Shown: one piece after another, positions 44,401 through 52,700 of the stretch
Position numbering within the stretch: position 1 is the stretch's first letter
Layout of the letters: each line of letters begins with the position of its first letter
Virus record (IMG/VR): IMGVR_UViG_3300050010_000483
Location: 1-64,000 of that record
Length of the DNA stretch: 64,000 bases
Origin: a virus
Strand: one strand, 5' to 3'
The notes under the pieces: generated by a model
Told to the model about the DNA's origin: nothing
The model's database searches: none
Seen by the model: only the letters and a program-made list of their open reading frames with translations
Position numbers and translations under genes: made by a program

Positions 44401-44557
44401 TAATATTACAGTACAAATTTCTTTGGCTGATGCCGATAAGATTCCTGATACATTGATGAAGCAATTAATTGCTCCTTTACAGAAACAATTGTCTGATTTG
44501 CAAAATCAAACTAACATACTAAGCAACAGATTCGCTCCTAAACCAGCGAAGGTATAA
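35435..44557 (+). CDS. Tape measure protein, 3040 aa
   Basis: This is the longest gene in the window. Residues about 50-400 carry a phage minor-tail (tape measure) domain: a long run of amphipathic helices with GASMGSIMVVKKAF, then SFSDAAKAASIFAHHG and a QITARGGSVIGNSFKSIFTRLQ segment. The rest is a helical rod interrupted by globular-looking insertions. The motif A-x-G-[FY]-[IV]-P occurs five times (residues 544, 639, 722, 1224, 1336). Hydrophobic, possibly membrane-active stretches lie near 2318-2345, 2674-2690 and 2712-2735. It sets tail length and probably helps DNA entry. At the usual ratio of about 0.15 nm per residue, a tail of roughly 450 nm would result if it is not processed. Confidence 0.93.
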   Translation: MSEYAAEVGVLFKPDMSLVDRAVMESASKWGRATNGLGKNFPLGKLTGDASEFHKSMDAANARVLAFGASMGSIMVVKKAFDLLVDSTINVEKQLAEVNSLFNLGPQGLQNFSSSLFKIANQMSVSFSDAAKAASIFAHHGLSMEETLKRTSAALELSKLSGMSMEESVLSLTSTINSFTKEALDAQDVVDRLTAVGGKYAASSDEIAEALKRVGASANDANVTFNQTIGLITAAQQITARGGSVIGNSFKSIFTRLQRPAVLDDLAAAGVQIRDLQGKILPIVSILKNLAVSYDTLSSSQKSFVSETVGGVYQVNVLKASLSDIKGGASIFEGAMDTAANSAGVAQKRIAILNETLASSMVRTQNEMTRLAANTGNISLTPGLKSGVGGLKSGVSWMADMMDSNKASSGSTGQQIGANLFQGIARGIGNVLAGPGIQFITTVFAKLMTRLAKFISDSSKDLLGVNSKEQEREAINANIAKWLGNQEGILEKIASGEMTIVEATQLRQKHLEIILRTYQDIATISGAITPGNNPTISMGGEGHASGFIPDVRGEVAAASQGGYAAGRVVGTTIRNGSSSFNSTVNTAETKSTINVGGTGRMADFINPPLNSQAGQQHRAKAIKVLGVDPYSLPQRSVNAEGFIPSKPFAMWEINSGNLLGKYKTRTGAMKAADRYKNYDGDSYTYGNVVGTFSSGRIEDYQAFIKYRNSIPSPFALGPLNSASGYVPNLSLDDMQARLKAIGINDWRSLKRPFATQYNKAANKDYPTVPDFDLSMLPESYLGAVTKHFTNHDDVAALLRFAQTQIFKKKLIIQTSSGQKRLPSSIGADALKSTFWNNAEIADTNDGLWGALRGSLANSDTANVLPFLRKGTGIHKDNLASFISSILGQGFESPNTDEGEDVNMDVATAQRLLSRYSGTFPTVVGYDSINNLSPAGDLPDFVGKLKIGNTKFDINTPIFGHKTFVQRNLAEAKNIASLIGGGDFDNDTLATVLGKMFDKRSKKEAESAGIFMGSANAAIDIPAPLKSILSQTNITGDVSGIELKSSLEEAKRHAASKIFRSLIGGTEDSNWSGPIEAPYRLAGVPKFGTGKTGILDYNQFGSSSKNEMLLAAVQAASQGKAIKIIHGAGTYATQHAADVSEGIARGKNYIKSADDLSQYDQIVMNSFIRKSSGLTKGYSGLLYSLASNVQGLGLPESLNEKQLGEYQSLRTLMRQRLGDRYSGAAGGFVPDGNLSDMLKNIFHPLHEFQAYKEVSRQALDFVNNNGSITTKLPSGFDREFLASALANKTVGKPYEADLASLQKVGVSSSYFDVVHDMFGQKVNYKELMSRVKSGEYASGYIPAVLSALKAEDKATGGNAILSASYKLASSSNPLGFAAIDSRSQRNADEAIRQHQSLGQSLASIKSVPHLALDDGSTGFAGSSIFNSIALAVGSFANSNRTEYHSLGDIIKSVFGGLPSNLKTVVNPSFEEVAKKVSLLDSTIKTAQSEVLSPKQKTTFQGQEYNNYNALTEVYNTQRRGLTTPDYEAYQKNKDDSRSSLQALGWRRSILSSMAGGVLTQGVDRFSPNAGAAVQEFTSGLTQSYQVLAAFPNEFGKALRMGVLAGSALSAIDLFGKGLATQQRAFNESQTKYQNLAVQIDGLSNVLNNFDQLLNDSSVSFETLTRESRKYTELLGQMSQTPEGSFAAEKVMSAGSNTAAIAALQEYKAGKSRDLDRQAALLGLKEYGDKRTFGVGNYKIGNPMGFSNDIEKTELTQKISDAAKTGIEALSEKEKANLVSSTSQGFGNFSTQLGNVGPVASKFMSSMNPGTRTAVSQEMFNQLLTENVVQQAPVQEKLKDLRDRNAIRQLNLDSVRRRAASEKRLFIDQGSMIAGNELDLRGIQSRGTYNTAEITYGVGQAMNQYYSLNTGERTMAQRQAIMDTTRLQAEGQFKSQSIKAQATRTVASGLTQNFEEYLGHTDLTKLLQAPGQAPIGDIEQFKANLIDATNKGIASTVKSGNFDQFNNNGVFDIEAMKKAIAANGVNGSTPEGQKMQKAISDFLSNKDTEEILKAMQTASLDLVNLGQDQKLELEKIQSNTFATTKVFDFKQLSSFLGGTKNLTDRSFRREEERKVERGAFLLNHGRTAEARGQGGHDVLEFFKDNNVPIDLKGNSSTSKLMQQAWNAAQTGLSTTLSQSIGRITDSDNRLNGGQSNFGSIFGSYDVNAAANAGLSAEFKPENPAITSGTAATVPNAMKTFDDNLDSSIQSIKNFGESLNQTAANFLQAQQDIKKAAEEIDTVTKTDTNNFQTFINNWTANNQSQSLQTNLSQEKKGINWGGLGSAAITTVATAILWTLSSRISSGFLGGISAKMGIGGSKKVEEDIAKIATTVESKGSSVIRESSDLIKNGIPSSWKKEQENPLIQKPVASMAPVANQKIGPLNANKTTTGASDASKVNEILSANHSETIGLVGKQEILHNDLVSSYSKIEKFREETLKKASQQIKLGRYTGIASIDSKIQAHEFGNINKQEIYQLLDKTIKTSELPGGKKLLKTHSDIQKQFNENQGRQRILRERNATIQQQAAKTSLKNTIKDTFNPGVSSGVDHGPFHPNDFMGTSDINTKYTEEQLAEFAPSAKPRYLSRIGTSVSNFVGFKPYPGKWWKTSWKPSGKSTLFGNPFSVAGFNAASKLGKSVKIGGAGLGILGAALSAKEAYNDFSTAHDTADYTRAGGHLALNALSFAGPVGLAASLGVRALDNTMHERWDSQQDVADAENRGKQIDMRIRLLPRELAQRKRKKALAVQAGIQEQNEQQDAITAQAEMNPAYAQGAANLGLGHLQNDLGHARGRNGIDFTKLSPESMKNLDMIWHSEHPDKMINGKYVRSMPTAATGGYSDLANSLFDGTDNNKHRQALTTAYGRSLPTLLDGGYGTSNYDRTKNRVTQDNVQSSVENKALQNIMMEQRQLKEDSAQNKVNNSNNTPDNTQERLISVLDKLANAANGSNSTPAKVDSNITVQISLADADKIPDTLMKQLIAPLQKQLSDLQNQTNILSNRFAPKPAKV

Positions 44558-44559
44558 TT

Positions 44560-46245
44560 ATGGCCGCTTTTGTTCAACAAGGATTAAACACTGGATTAAT
44601 TGGTTACACACTTCGGAATGAGTTCCTTGGTGAGACGATCTATTACCGTCAAAACCAAATTTTTGATTATGAAATCTACTCTGTTGATAATGTAACCCTA
44701 AGTCCAAATACAATTCAACAGAATTTACTTTCGGCTTTTTCCATTTACTCTGGAAATATTCAGGTTAAGGTTTTTGAGGCCCCCGTCACATATCAGTTCC
44801 CAAATGATGGTATTCGGGCCGCAAAATTCCATGCACGAGTTGAAGTAAAAACTTACGACCCATCAATTACGACTGTTCAGACGGAATTGAACAATACGTA
44901 CTATACGGGGCTGGGCAATTCATTTTGGAGTGGTTTTGGTCCTCAACTAATTGATTTTAAAGAAGAATTCGCTTTTGCAAAACAAGAAGACGGCACGAAC
45001 TCTTACAATCATAGCCTGTCTTTTTCTTTGTTGACAGGAACAAAAGCCGAGGCTGTTTCTCTTGCCTCTGGATTATTTGTCAATGACCCATATACCACAT
45101 TTGGTATTATCGCCAATTCTGGTGGAGCATATATTGCCAATAGCAATAATTACATTGACTATTATCAAGAAAGTTACGATCTAATTCGTCAGAGTTATCG
45201 TTTTAACAAACGTCGTGATGTTTTTCCAACAACTGGTTATAGTGGTTTCTACAACTTCAATCATACCATGGAAATGAAAGAAAACGGTATTGTTGAAGTC
45301 TCTGAACATGGTGCTGTACAAGCCGCATTATCATTCAATCAAGTCTATGCCACAACTGAAGCATTAGTGGGTGGTTCATATTCTCGTTTGAATCCTTTTT
45401 ATCTTACTTATAGTCCTTTGGCTTCTCCGACAAATACGGCTGGATATGGACTTGTAGTAGAGCCAATGAAAATTGTCAAAAATTACAATCAACAAAAATT
45501 CACATCAGAATATGATGTTACCTATACAAATGACCCCGAATATGCCGTCAACGGTGCCAGAAGCGTATCTACGATTGAATTTGATGTAGACCCCATGGGG
45601 ACTACAACAATCAAACATAATTTCGATTTCATGGGTAACAGACGTTTGAGCAATTTGGACTTTTTTTCATTGATTAGTAGTGCCACGGGCTCATCCCCAG
45701 GATTGGTGAGTAATTATTATGCTTCTCAAGGATACGACTATAATTCCAGTCTTCCGATCAACCTGATACGTTCCAATGCCACATGGCCAAACCGTGATAA
45801 TAAAGCCTCAGTCTCAATGGAATATTCATCACATCCAAAGTTTTTTAGAACAGTGAATGGCATTACATTCAATTATCTTGATAGTACAATCGAAAATATG
45901 GTGCCTTCTGACATCATGCAAGAATACAAGATTATCAATCGCCCATCAAAGACAAGTGTATTAAACTATGCTTATCAAACAGACAAAGGACAGATCGTTA
46001 TGAAACTCGAAGGTGGTATTGGTCGAAATCCCAATGAGTTTACGACAGGATTCAGAAATGGATTTGGTGGTTATTTAACGGCCCTATACAAGTATGGTAT
46101 TGGTCTTTTTGCGCAGCAATTTATGACAAATATTCCAACAGCTTTCACATACTATCTTTCTGACATAAAATACTCTTTAAATCAGGATGGAATTCTTACG
46201 ATGACACTGACGTTTACGTATACCATGAAGAAATACGAGTTGTAA
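44560..46245 (+). CDS. Distal tail / tail-tip protein, 561 aa
   Basis: The first gene after the tape measure is usually the distal tail protein. This one has 561 residues of beta-rich sequence with segments such as FHARVEVKTYDPS and IVEVSEHGAVQAAL. Two sections (HTMEMKENGIVEVSEHG and IEFDVDPMGTTTIKHNF) resemble each other and also a section of the next protein (SFNQGEDGTVTLTHKMG), so the two genes may share a repeated beta-sandwich fold. It is separated by 2 bases from the tape measure and by 1 base from its successor. Function is inferred from order. Confidence 0.6.
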   Translation: MAAFVQQGLNTGLIGYTLRNEFLGETIYYRQNQIFDYEIYSVDNVTLSPNTIQQNLLSAFSIYSGNIQVKVFEAPVTYQFPNDGIRAAKFHARVEVKTYDPSITTVQTELNNTYYTGLGNSFWSGFGPQLIDFKEEFAFAKQEDGTNSYNHSLSFSLLTGTKAEAVSLASGLFVNDPYTTFGIIANSGGAYIANSNNYIDYYQESYDLIRQSYRFNKRRDVFPTTGYSGFYNFNHTMEMKENGIVEVSEHGAVQAALSFNQVYATTEALVGGSYSRLNPFYLTYSPLASPTNTAGYGLVVEPMKIVKNYNQQKFTSEYDVTYTNDPEYAVNGARSVSTIEFDVDPMGTTTIKHNFDFMGNRRLSNLDFFSLISSATGSSPGLVSNYYASQGYDYNSSLPINLIRSNATWPNRDNKASVSMEYSSHPKFFRTVNGITFNYLDSTIENMVPSDIMQEYKIINRPSKTSVLNYAYQTDKGQIVMKLEGGIGRNPNEFTTGFRNGFGGYLTALYKYGIGLFAQQFMTNIPTAFTYYLSDIKYSLNQDGILTMTLTFTYTMKKYEL

Positions 46246-46246
46246 T

Positions 46247-47863
46247 ATGTTTGATATTTTAGTTCAATATAATGGAAATACAATTTATCCAACACCATTG
46301 GTTCAACAGAACTATCGGTTCTTAGATTGTGGGCAACGCTGGGGTAATGTTCTTGAAATTGAACTTCAAGGATATGTCACTGGATTAACATCAACAGGTA
46401 GTATAACTGGTCTGATTAACATTTTTACTGGACAATTTGGAACATTGAATGTTTATCAAACATCTGAGAGTTCGCAGCAACAAATTTACTCTTGGAATAA
46501 TCTAAACATCGAAAGTATCGAATTTCCAAATAACAGTTATTTAGTAAACTCTTTTGTTCCTTATCATATTAAAATGCACCAATATAATGTTCCTAGTGGT
46601 GTATTGGACCCTGTCAATGAGTATTCTTTTAATCAAGGCGAGGATGGCACTGTCACTTTAACTCATAAAATGGGTGCCCGTGGTGTTAAGAACAACATTG
46701 ATGCTTTCGACAATGCCATTGCCTTCATCAAATCAATTTCTGGACGAAACGCCTTTCAAACAGCTTTTATTCCAAGTGGAGTTGGAGCTTTGATGTCTCT
46801 TTCTGAAAATATTAATCGTGCCGAAGGAGCATATTACCTTACAGAAACTTATAAATATACAACGGGCATTAATCAACCTTATTGCACCTGGTTTAATGCA
46901 TCTGTCACAAATAGTCTTGATAATGAATATCTTTTGGTAAATTCCGAGTTAAAAATTCAAGGTTCTCCCGTCCAAAATAATTTATCTCAGATTGAGGCGC
47001 AAATTCCCGCTGGTCTTGATAGTTCGCTAAGTCTATTAAATCAGATGGGAATTAATACTGGACTGCTTTTGACTAATTCTATGTCGGTCGTAAGAGATTC
47101 TGGTTCTGCAACGATTACTATCAAACGAGACTTTATTTCTGGCTATTATGCTTCGGATTTTAACGGATTTTTTGACTATGTAATTTCAATTGATGAAGAT
47201 TGGGTTTTGCCAAAAGAAACATGGAAAGTTGAAGGAGAATTTATTTGCAAAGGTCCATTGGACTATAAAAAACAACAATTGGCTGTATTCAAAAATACAA
47301 TGGGAAACGTCCCAAATTATTTAATGGGATTGATTAGCGGTTCTGAAATTTTTTCAGAGTGGCATAATGATAACAATCTTCCCTCTTCCCTTTATGAACT
47401 ATCGGTGAAAGAGAATACGGGCATTGCAACCTGGCAAGCTTCTTTAACCATGTATGACGGGACATATCCAAGTGGAATTGTAATGCCAAAATATGCTGTT
47501 GATGTGTCTCCATCAAAATGGGCCTTTGATTTACTCCCATCGGCAAATATTGAAGGCCATTATGTAGTCCAAGATTTACAAATGGCCACTCAAGCCCATC
47601 TATCCTTTAACGTTTCATGTGATTCTGATGTTCCTTGGATTGCTGCACCATTAATTTCGGGATACCTTGTTCAATTAGAGGAAATTTATATCAACAGCGG
47701 AGCCATTACAAGTCAAACATTATCCACGGGGCTGGTATCGGCATCAAACACCAGAGAGTGGATTGGCACGGATAATTTGAGTACTGGAATTTTGAACACA
47801 AAAGTTGTTGGTTCTTATGTTTCCAATTATCTTCGTCAACCTGGATATAGCTTTGGATATTAA
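46247..47863 (+). CDS. Tail-tip protein, 538 aa
   Basis: This beta-rich protein follows the previous gene by one base. It contains a DGTVTLTHKMGARGVKNN segment then a helix (DAFDNAIAFIKSISG), and a second similar strand pair (SGSATITIKRDFISGYY). The pattern recurs in the neighbour upstream, pointing to related folds. No peptidase or lysozyme motif is seen. It is likely part of the tail tip or hub; the specific role cannot be told. Confidence 0.55.
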   Translation: MFDILVQYNGNTIYPTPLVQQNYRFLDCGQRWGNVLEIELQGYVTGLTSTGSITGLINIFTGQFGTLNVYQTSESSQQQIYSWNNLNIESIEFPNNSYLVNSFVPYHIKMHQYNVPSGVLDPVNEYSFNQGEDGTVTLTHKMGARGVKNNIDAFDNAIAFIKSISGRNAFQTAFIPSGVGALMSLSENINRAEGAYYLTETYKYTTGINQPYCTWFNASVTNSLDNEYLLVNSELKIQGSPVQNNLSQIEAQIPAGLDSSLSLLNQMGINTGLLLTNSMSVVRDSGSATITIKRDFISGYYASDFNGFFDYVISIDEDWVLPKETWKVEGEFICKGPLDYKKQQLAVFKNTMGNVPNYLMGLISGSEIFSEWHNDNNLPSSLYELSVKENTGIATWQASLTMYDGTYPSGIVMPKYAVDVSPSKWAFDLLPSANIEGHYVVQDLQMATQAHLSFNVSCDSDVPWIAAPLISGYLVQLEEIYINSGAITSQTLSTGLVSASNTREWIGTDNLSTGILNTKVVGSYVSNYLRQPGYSFGY

Positions 47864-47871
47864 GGATTATT

Positions 47872-47878
47872 GTGTAAT
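47872..47878 (+). promoter_or_regulatory. GTGTAAT promoter-like element
   Basis: GTGTAAT is followed by GATAGATGGATAAAGG and ATG 47897, with AAAGG a usable ribosome-binding site 2 bases before the ATG (short) or GATGG further up. It starts a new tail-protein block. Confidence 0.6.
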
Positions 47879-47896
47879 GATAGATGGATAAAGGTT

Positions 47897-49753
47897 ATGA
47901 ATACTGGGGCATTTTTTACATGTTTGAATCTCTTGGGAATTGAGACGGGTAACTCCGTTCAATTACAAGGGATTTATTCTCCTGCCTCGGGTACTTCTTC
48001 ATACCTTTTCAATCAATTGTATTCAACGGGCTATCATATCTATAATGGAAACTTATTCGCTGGGGCAACACCATTGATTAACGTTTACAACAATCCTGTT
48101 ACTAACAATTATTTTTCTGGAAATAACGGTTTCCGCGCTGGCTATCAACATAACGGTAATTTCAGTGTGTTAATGGACATTCAATACAGTGGATGTAATA
48201 GATTTTCAAATCAATCTTCTTGTATCCAAAACGTATTACTTTCAACTTGCGATACTTCTGCTGGATTTGGTTCTGGTTTCGCCATCGTGATTAATGATGC
48301 CAATCGTTTGACATTGAAGTCTCAAAATATCAATTATACTCTCTCGCAAGAATTGAGTGTGAGAGATTTTGTTTATGTCTCTCTAACCGAAAATCAGTAT
48401 GTCAACTTTGGCATTTACCGCCCGTCTGATAATTTTCTTTACGTGGAAAATGTCAGTGTACCTTATGGTTCGTTGAACACAAATGCCATTTATTTTGGCA
48501 ACTTTCTAAGCGGTAGTGATTCAAGATTCACGGGATTTTTTGGAAATATCAACACTATTCTCTTATTCAGCGACGATCTCTCAATGGGAGATGTGACAAC
48601 TTGCGCCACTTGTAATATGGTTTCTGGATACACTTCTGTGGCGACAAATCAAACTTTTTCTGGATTTCAATTGACTGGCATGGCGTATTCTGGTGTTCAA
48701 TATTATGTTCAAACGGGTTCATCTTACGTTACAGGATATGTGACCAGTCATACTGGTGGACAAATTCCAATAGTCTATCCGTCTGGATTGATGACTTTTT
48801 TGACATCTGGTGAAGTGACAAGCCCTCTTTTTAATCAAGTGGCCCTGCAAACCAGTGGACAGACCATTCAATTTCAATTTGACCCAACAATCTTGGCTGG
48901 ATTTAGTACATATCAAGTTCAATTTCAATTACCTTTGACATCGGGTGACGTTTTAGAAATCTCAACTTATCCTCAATATAATAGTAACGTTGCTTTGATC
49001 ACCACCAATAATCTATATCCATCAAATACAGGATACATTCAGATTTTTGCCAATGGTCTTGCTGAAACTCTGAATCAAGATTACATTGTTAATCGTAATC
49101 AAATGAGCGGATTCAATGAAAGTGATTTATTGAGTTATGATGTATTGCCCACTAATGGATATGTAACTGCTTATAGTGGTTATTGGCAAAATGAAAAATT
49201 ACTTTTGAGCGATGAAAATTATTTTCCTTCTGAACCCCAGTATTATGAACCTACTGGCTCTCTCTCTGGACAGGTTTTGATTACTGGACTATCAGGGATT
49301 TGCGTTGGGAATCCTTTCTATCCATCTTTTGGTTATGACATTTTCATGAACGGGCAGAAACTTGTATCAGGATTACAGTATGCAATTTCTTTGTCTGGTG
49401 CTGGATTTGTAGTTTCTCTTTCTGGTGATAATCTGGCTCCCGTTGACATGACTCCTCTTTATCCTCCTGCTGGTGGTCTTCCAACAGGAGCATATGCTCA
49501 AGGTAATGAATTATCCTTTTTGCCTTATTGGAATAATGTTCAAAAGCAGATTATTTTTATTAATACTACTGTAGCTACCACAGGTTTAATTGGATTCTCA
49601 GAACAAATTTGGGTAAATGGTATTAGACAAGTACGTAATAATGACTACTTTAGAGTATCACCTTGTTCAACCATTAATGAAACGATTACATTTCCTGCAT
49701 TAAATTTTACCATTTATAATAGCGAAAACGATGGTGGTTATTGGAATTTTTGA
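47897..49753 (+). CDS. Tail protein with LamG-like N-terminal domain, 618 aa
   Basis: The open frame extends to TTG 47870, but ATG 47897 is chosen because the GTGTAAT element overlaps the upstream codons. Residues about 80-230 resemble a concanavalin/LamG-type beta sandwich (NGNFSVLMDIQYSG, GFAIVINDANRLTL, RDFVYVSLTENQYVNFGIY, GFFGNINTILLFSDDLS). Such domains often bind sugars at the tail tip. The rest has repeated beta domains with small motifs such as 'xxVNGIRQVRNNDYF' and 'DIFMNGQKLVSGLQY', which look like two copies of an N-G-[QI]-[KR] hairpin unit. It is probably a receptor-proximal tip or fibre protein. Confidence 0.6.
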   Translation: MNTGAFFTCLNLLGIETGNSVQLQGIYSPASGTSSYLFNQLYSTGYHIYNGNLFAGATPLINVYNNPVTNNYFSGNNGFRAGYQHNGNFSVLMDIQYSGCNRFSNQSSCIQNVLLSTCDTSAGFGSGFAIVINDANRLTLKSQNINYTLSQELSVRDFVYVSLTENQYVNFGIYRPSDNFLYVENVSVPYGSLNTNAIYFGNFLSGSDSRFTGFFGNINTILLFSDDLSMGDVTTCATCNMVSGYTSVATNQTFSGFQLTGMAYSGVQYYVQTGSSYVTGYVTSHTGGQIPIVYPSGLMTFLTSGEVTSPLFNQVALQTSGQTIQFQFDPTILAGFSTYQVQFQLPLTSGDVLEISTYPQYNSNVALITTNNLYPSNTGYIQIFANGLAETLNQDYIVNRNQMSGFNESDLLSYDVLPTNGYVTAYSGYWQNEKLLLSDENYFPSEPQYYEPTGSLSGQVLITGLSGICVGNPFYPSFGYDIFMNGQKLVSGLQYAISLSGAGFVVSLSGDNLAPVDMTPLYPPAGGLPTGAYAQGNELSFLPYWNNVQKQIIFINTTVATTGLIGFSEQIWVNGIRQVRNNDYFRVSPCSTINETITFPALNFTIYNSENDGGYWNF

Positions 49754-49789
49754 TATAATAGGAATATGAAAAACTGGAGGAAAAATTAA

Positions 49790-52700
49790 GTGTCGTATCA
49801 ATTACTACAAGGCATAAGTGTTTCACCACAAGGCAATTCAAATCTTGGTAGGTTTAGCAAAACACTGGTAAATGGAACTTGGCCAAGTTCATTTGCATTC
49901 GGTGGGTGGATTTATAATGCGACATCAGAGGTGGGATTTAGCAATCAACCTTCTGAAATCAAACTTAGCATTGTTCTTGAAGTAACTAATCGCGCCCAAC
50001 AATATGCTTTTTTCGACATTAAAGACACAGACCTTCAATGTGGCGCAGGAAATGGCAGCGATGAAAATTGGTACAATATTAATTTTAATGGTGTTCAATT
50101 CAATAACTTTTACTTATATGAGTATGAAATAAACATTGAGAATAACGAAAAAATCCTTTCTGTCACTTTCAAAGACTATTCGTTGATCTTGGATAAGATT
50201 TATGTTGGATTAATTAAACGTCAGGGAGATCAGTTTGTTTATACTGATGAGGCCATTCTTTCCTTTCCTGTTATTTGCCCTGATTGCGTGCTTGCTGGTA
50301 ATAGTATCAATGCTTGGGCAAACGTCAATCGCCCGCTTTCTTATGGTTCCTATGTGGGTATTGGAGGAAACACCTATGACAATTTTGCCAATATACCCGT
50401 TCAAGGAAACATTTATTTGAACTGGCAGCTTCTTTTCTCCCAAGCTCCAATGCAGCCCCACTTCGATTTGAATGGCGGATATCTTATTATTGGTACGGAA
50501 GAAGCCACGGAAGCACGTTGTGGTGATTTAGCGCCTGTTAGTTATAATTTCAATGAATTACTCGCCTCATTGCGTGCCAGAGGAATGCAATTTCAAGGGG
50601 CCTTTCCTGTTTCAATTCAGGATGCCGATTACATTTATCATCAGAACTACGTTGGTTCTTTGCGTGAGGTTTTACAACAGTGGTGTTCGGACTTGGGATA
50701 TGATTTCTATTGTGTTGGCAAGACTTTTGTGGGCATCAACTTAAATCAGGCCTTGGATATTTCGGCTGTGGTTTCAATTGTGGACCCGACCACAACTTTG
50801 GGTAATGCGTTTGCCCTAAACCAAAATGCCGCCATTACAGCTTTTAAAACAACAAGTACTCTGCAAAATACATTTAAACAATCTGTCATCGTTCAGAATA
50901 ATCGTGCCCGCGACGAAAAGGTTTCTTCCAAGGCTCCAAAACGTTACGTTGGAATTTTGCCTTTGCATCCGATTGATTTTAACCGACACTCAAATGACAT
51001 GATAATTCGAGCCAATGCCTTTGGAAACGAATTTATTGACAGTGCTTGGACAAATAATTTTGAACCTGGAAGCAACAATCTAAATCGAACTCTGCCAGAA
51101 TTAGATGGACGTACATTTGGAGATATTGATACTTCGATTGCATTGACTAAATATGATGCAAACCTTCGAGATATTTTTTGTCAAGACCGAGCCATCTATG
51201 GAGAAACAGCTGAAATTCAAGCTTCAAATTTTAGGGCACTGGGAATGGTACCTTTGATTCAATTGACTGGCGATGATGCTGCCATGTGTATTGAAAAATT
51301 GATTCCTGAAAATGGAGATGCAATTTCAAATATTTGTCGAGACAAGAGATTTTATCGTGTCTATTTAGGATACTACTACGATCAATTTAAACAAGACATC
51401 ATTAGTTGGGAACAGCAGGCCGCCGAAGCCATGTATAAGTATGGTTTCATTGCCCGCGGTCTTATTAATGGATTTCCATATTTCCCAATGAATTCTTTGA
51501 ATGACGAAAGTCCTACCAGCGGTTTGTATGGGGATTTGGGAACATCATTGGTGCGTATCCAACACACGGTTGAACCTTCAGCCCAACAATATTATGCTTT
51601 GCGTCAGGCCCCTTTTAAGGATTTGATTCTATATTCAGGCGTTAATACTCCTTCAAATGTTAGTTTGAATATTCCTCTTGTGTCAAACAATTTGACTCGT
51701 ACTGGACTTTTTCCAACTGGTTTATTTTATGCGTCTCTTGATAATGAATGGGGTACAGATGTTGAGCATTTCAAACGAGCCATGACGCTTAACTTGGTTG
51801 ACCCGTGCGTTGCTCAATTCGCACAGTCTCCAAGTTATACTCAGATTACAAATAATATTCCAACAAGAATGCAAGATTGGAAACTAGATTATTTCAAACC
51901 ACTTGCCGATCCAGATTTGGAAAGTCTTGGTCAGTATGCCGTATCTGCTTTGAGTAGTATTTCTGGACAAACTGTTTATGATAAAACCGTAAGAACCTAT
52001 TACGATCAACATTATCTTTTGAATCAAACTTGTTCAAAGTTATGTATCTTGGTTTTGACCGATACGCGTCAACATCCAAATATCTACGCAAAGTTTACCC
52101 CAAAAGGAACTGAATTCACAAACTTCTATGCGCTACAAGCATACAGTGATAAATTACGTCTGGCATTATTACGTCAATTGCAAATTCAAACCCCTGATGA
52201 TTGTTCGTTGCCATTATTGCAAGAAATCTGCCGTAATTATCTTTCTGGTCAATTTCAGATTGGCCCAACTGGTAATCCAATGTATGGTTGTGTAATTGAT
52301 GAAGATAAATTCAATTGGTTGATTGATGGTTTCACCTATGAGTATTTGAGTACCTCAAACTCTCGGGGATTAAATATTCAGATAACAAAAAATCCTATCC
52401 GTAATAGTGATACTGATCTTTTGGTAAATACATTTGCAAATGCAGATATTAATGGAGATTATTATTTTTCGGATGTTGTGAATAATCAGTTACAATATAA
52501 AACTAGAACAATAAACTATAATATCGTCTACCCTGTGACTTGCAATTCTGCTGGTGGTTCGGCATCCCCCACTGGGGATGGAATCTATGGTTATTACAAT
52601 GGTATCTTGACTTCTCAAGTAGATATTGATAATCGTACTCCTGAAATTGTTGATATATTTGGGACGCCAGTAAATGCACTAAATAACAATACAGCTTCGT

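Noticed and set aside
52290-52296. GTGTAAT inside the 1096-residue hub gene
   Set aside because: It lies deep within a coding region with no gene start nearby. Kept as background for the promoter motif.
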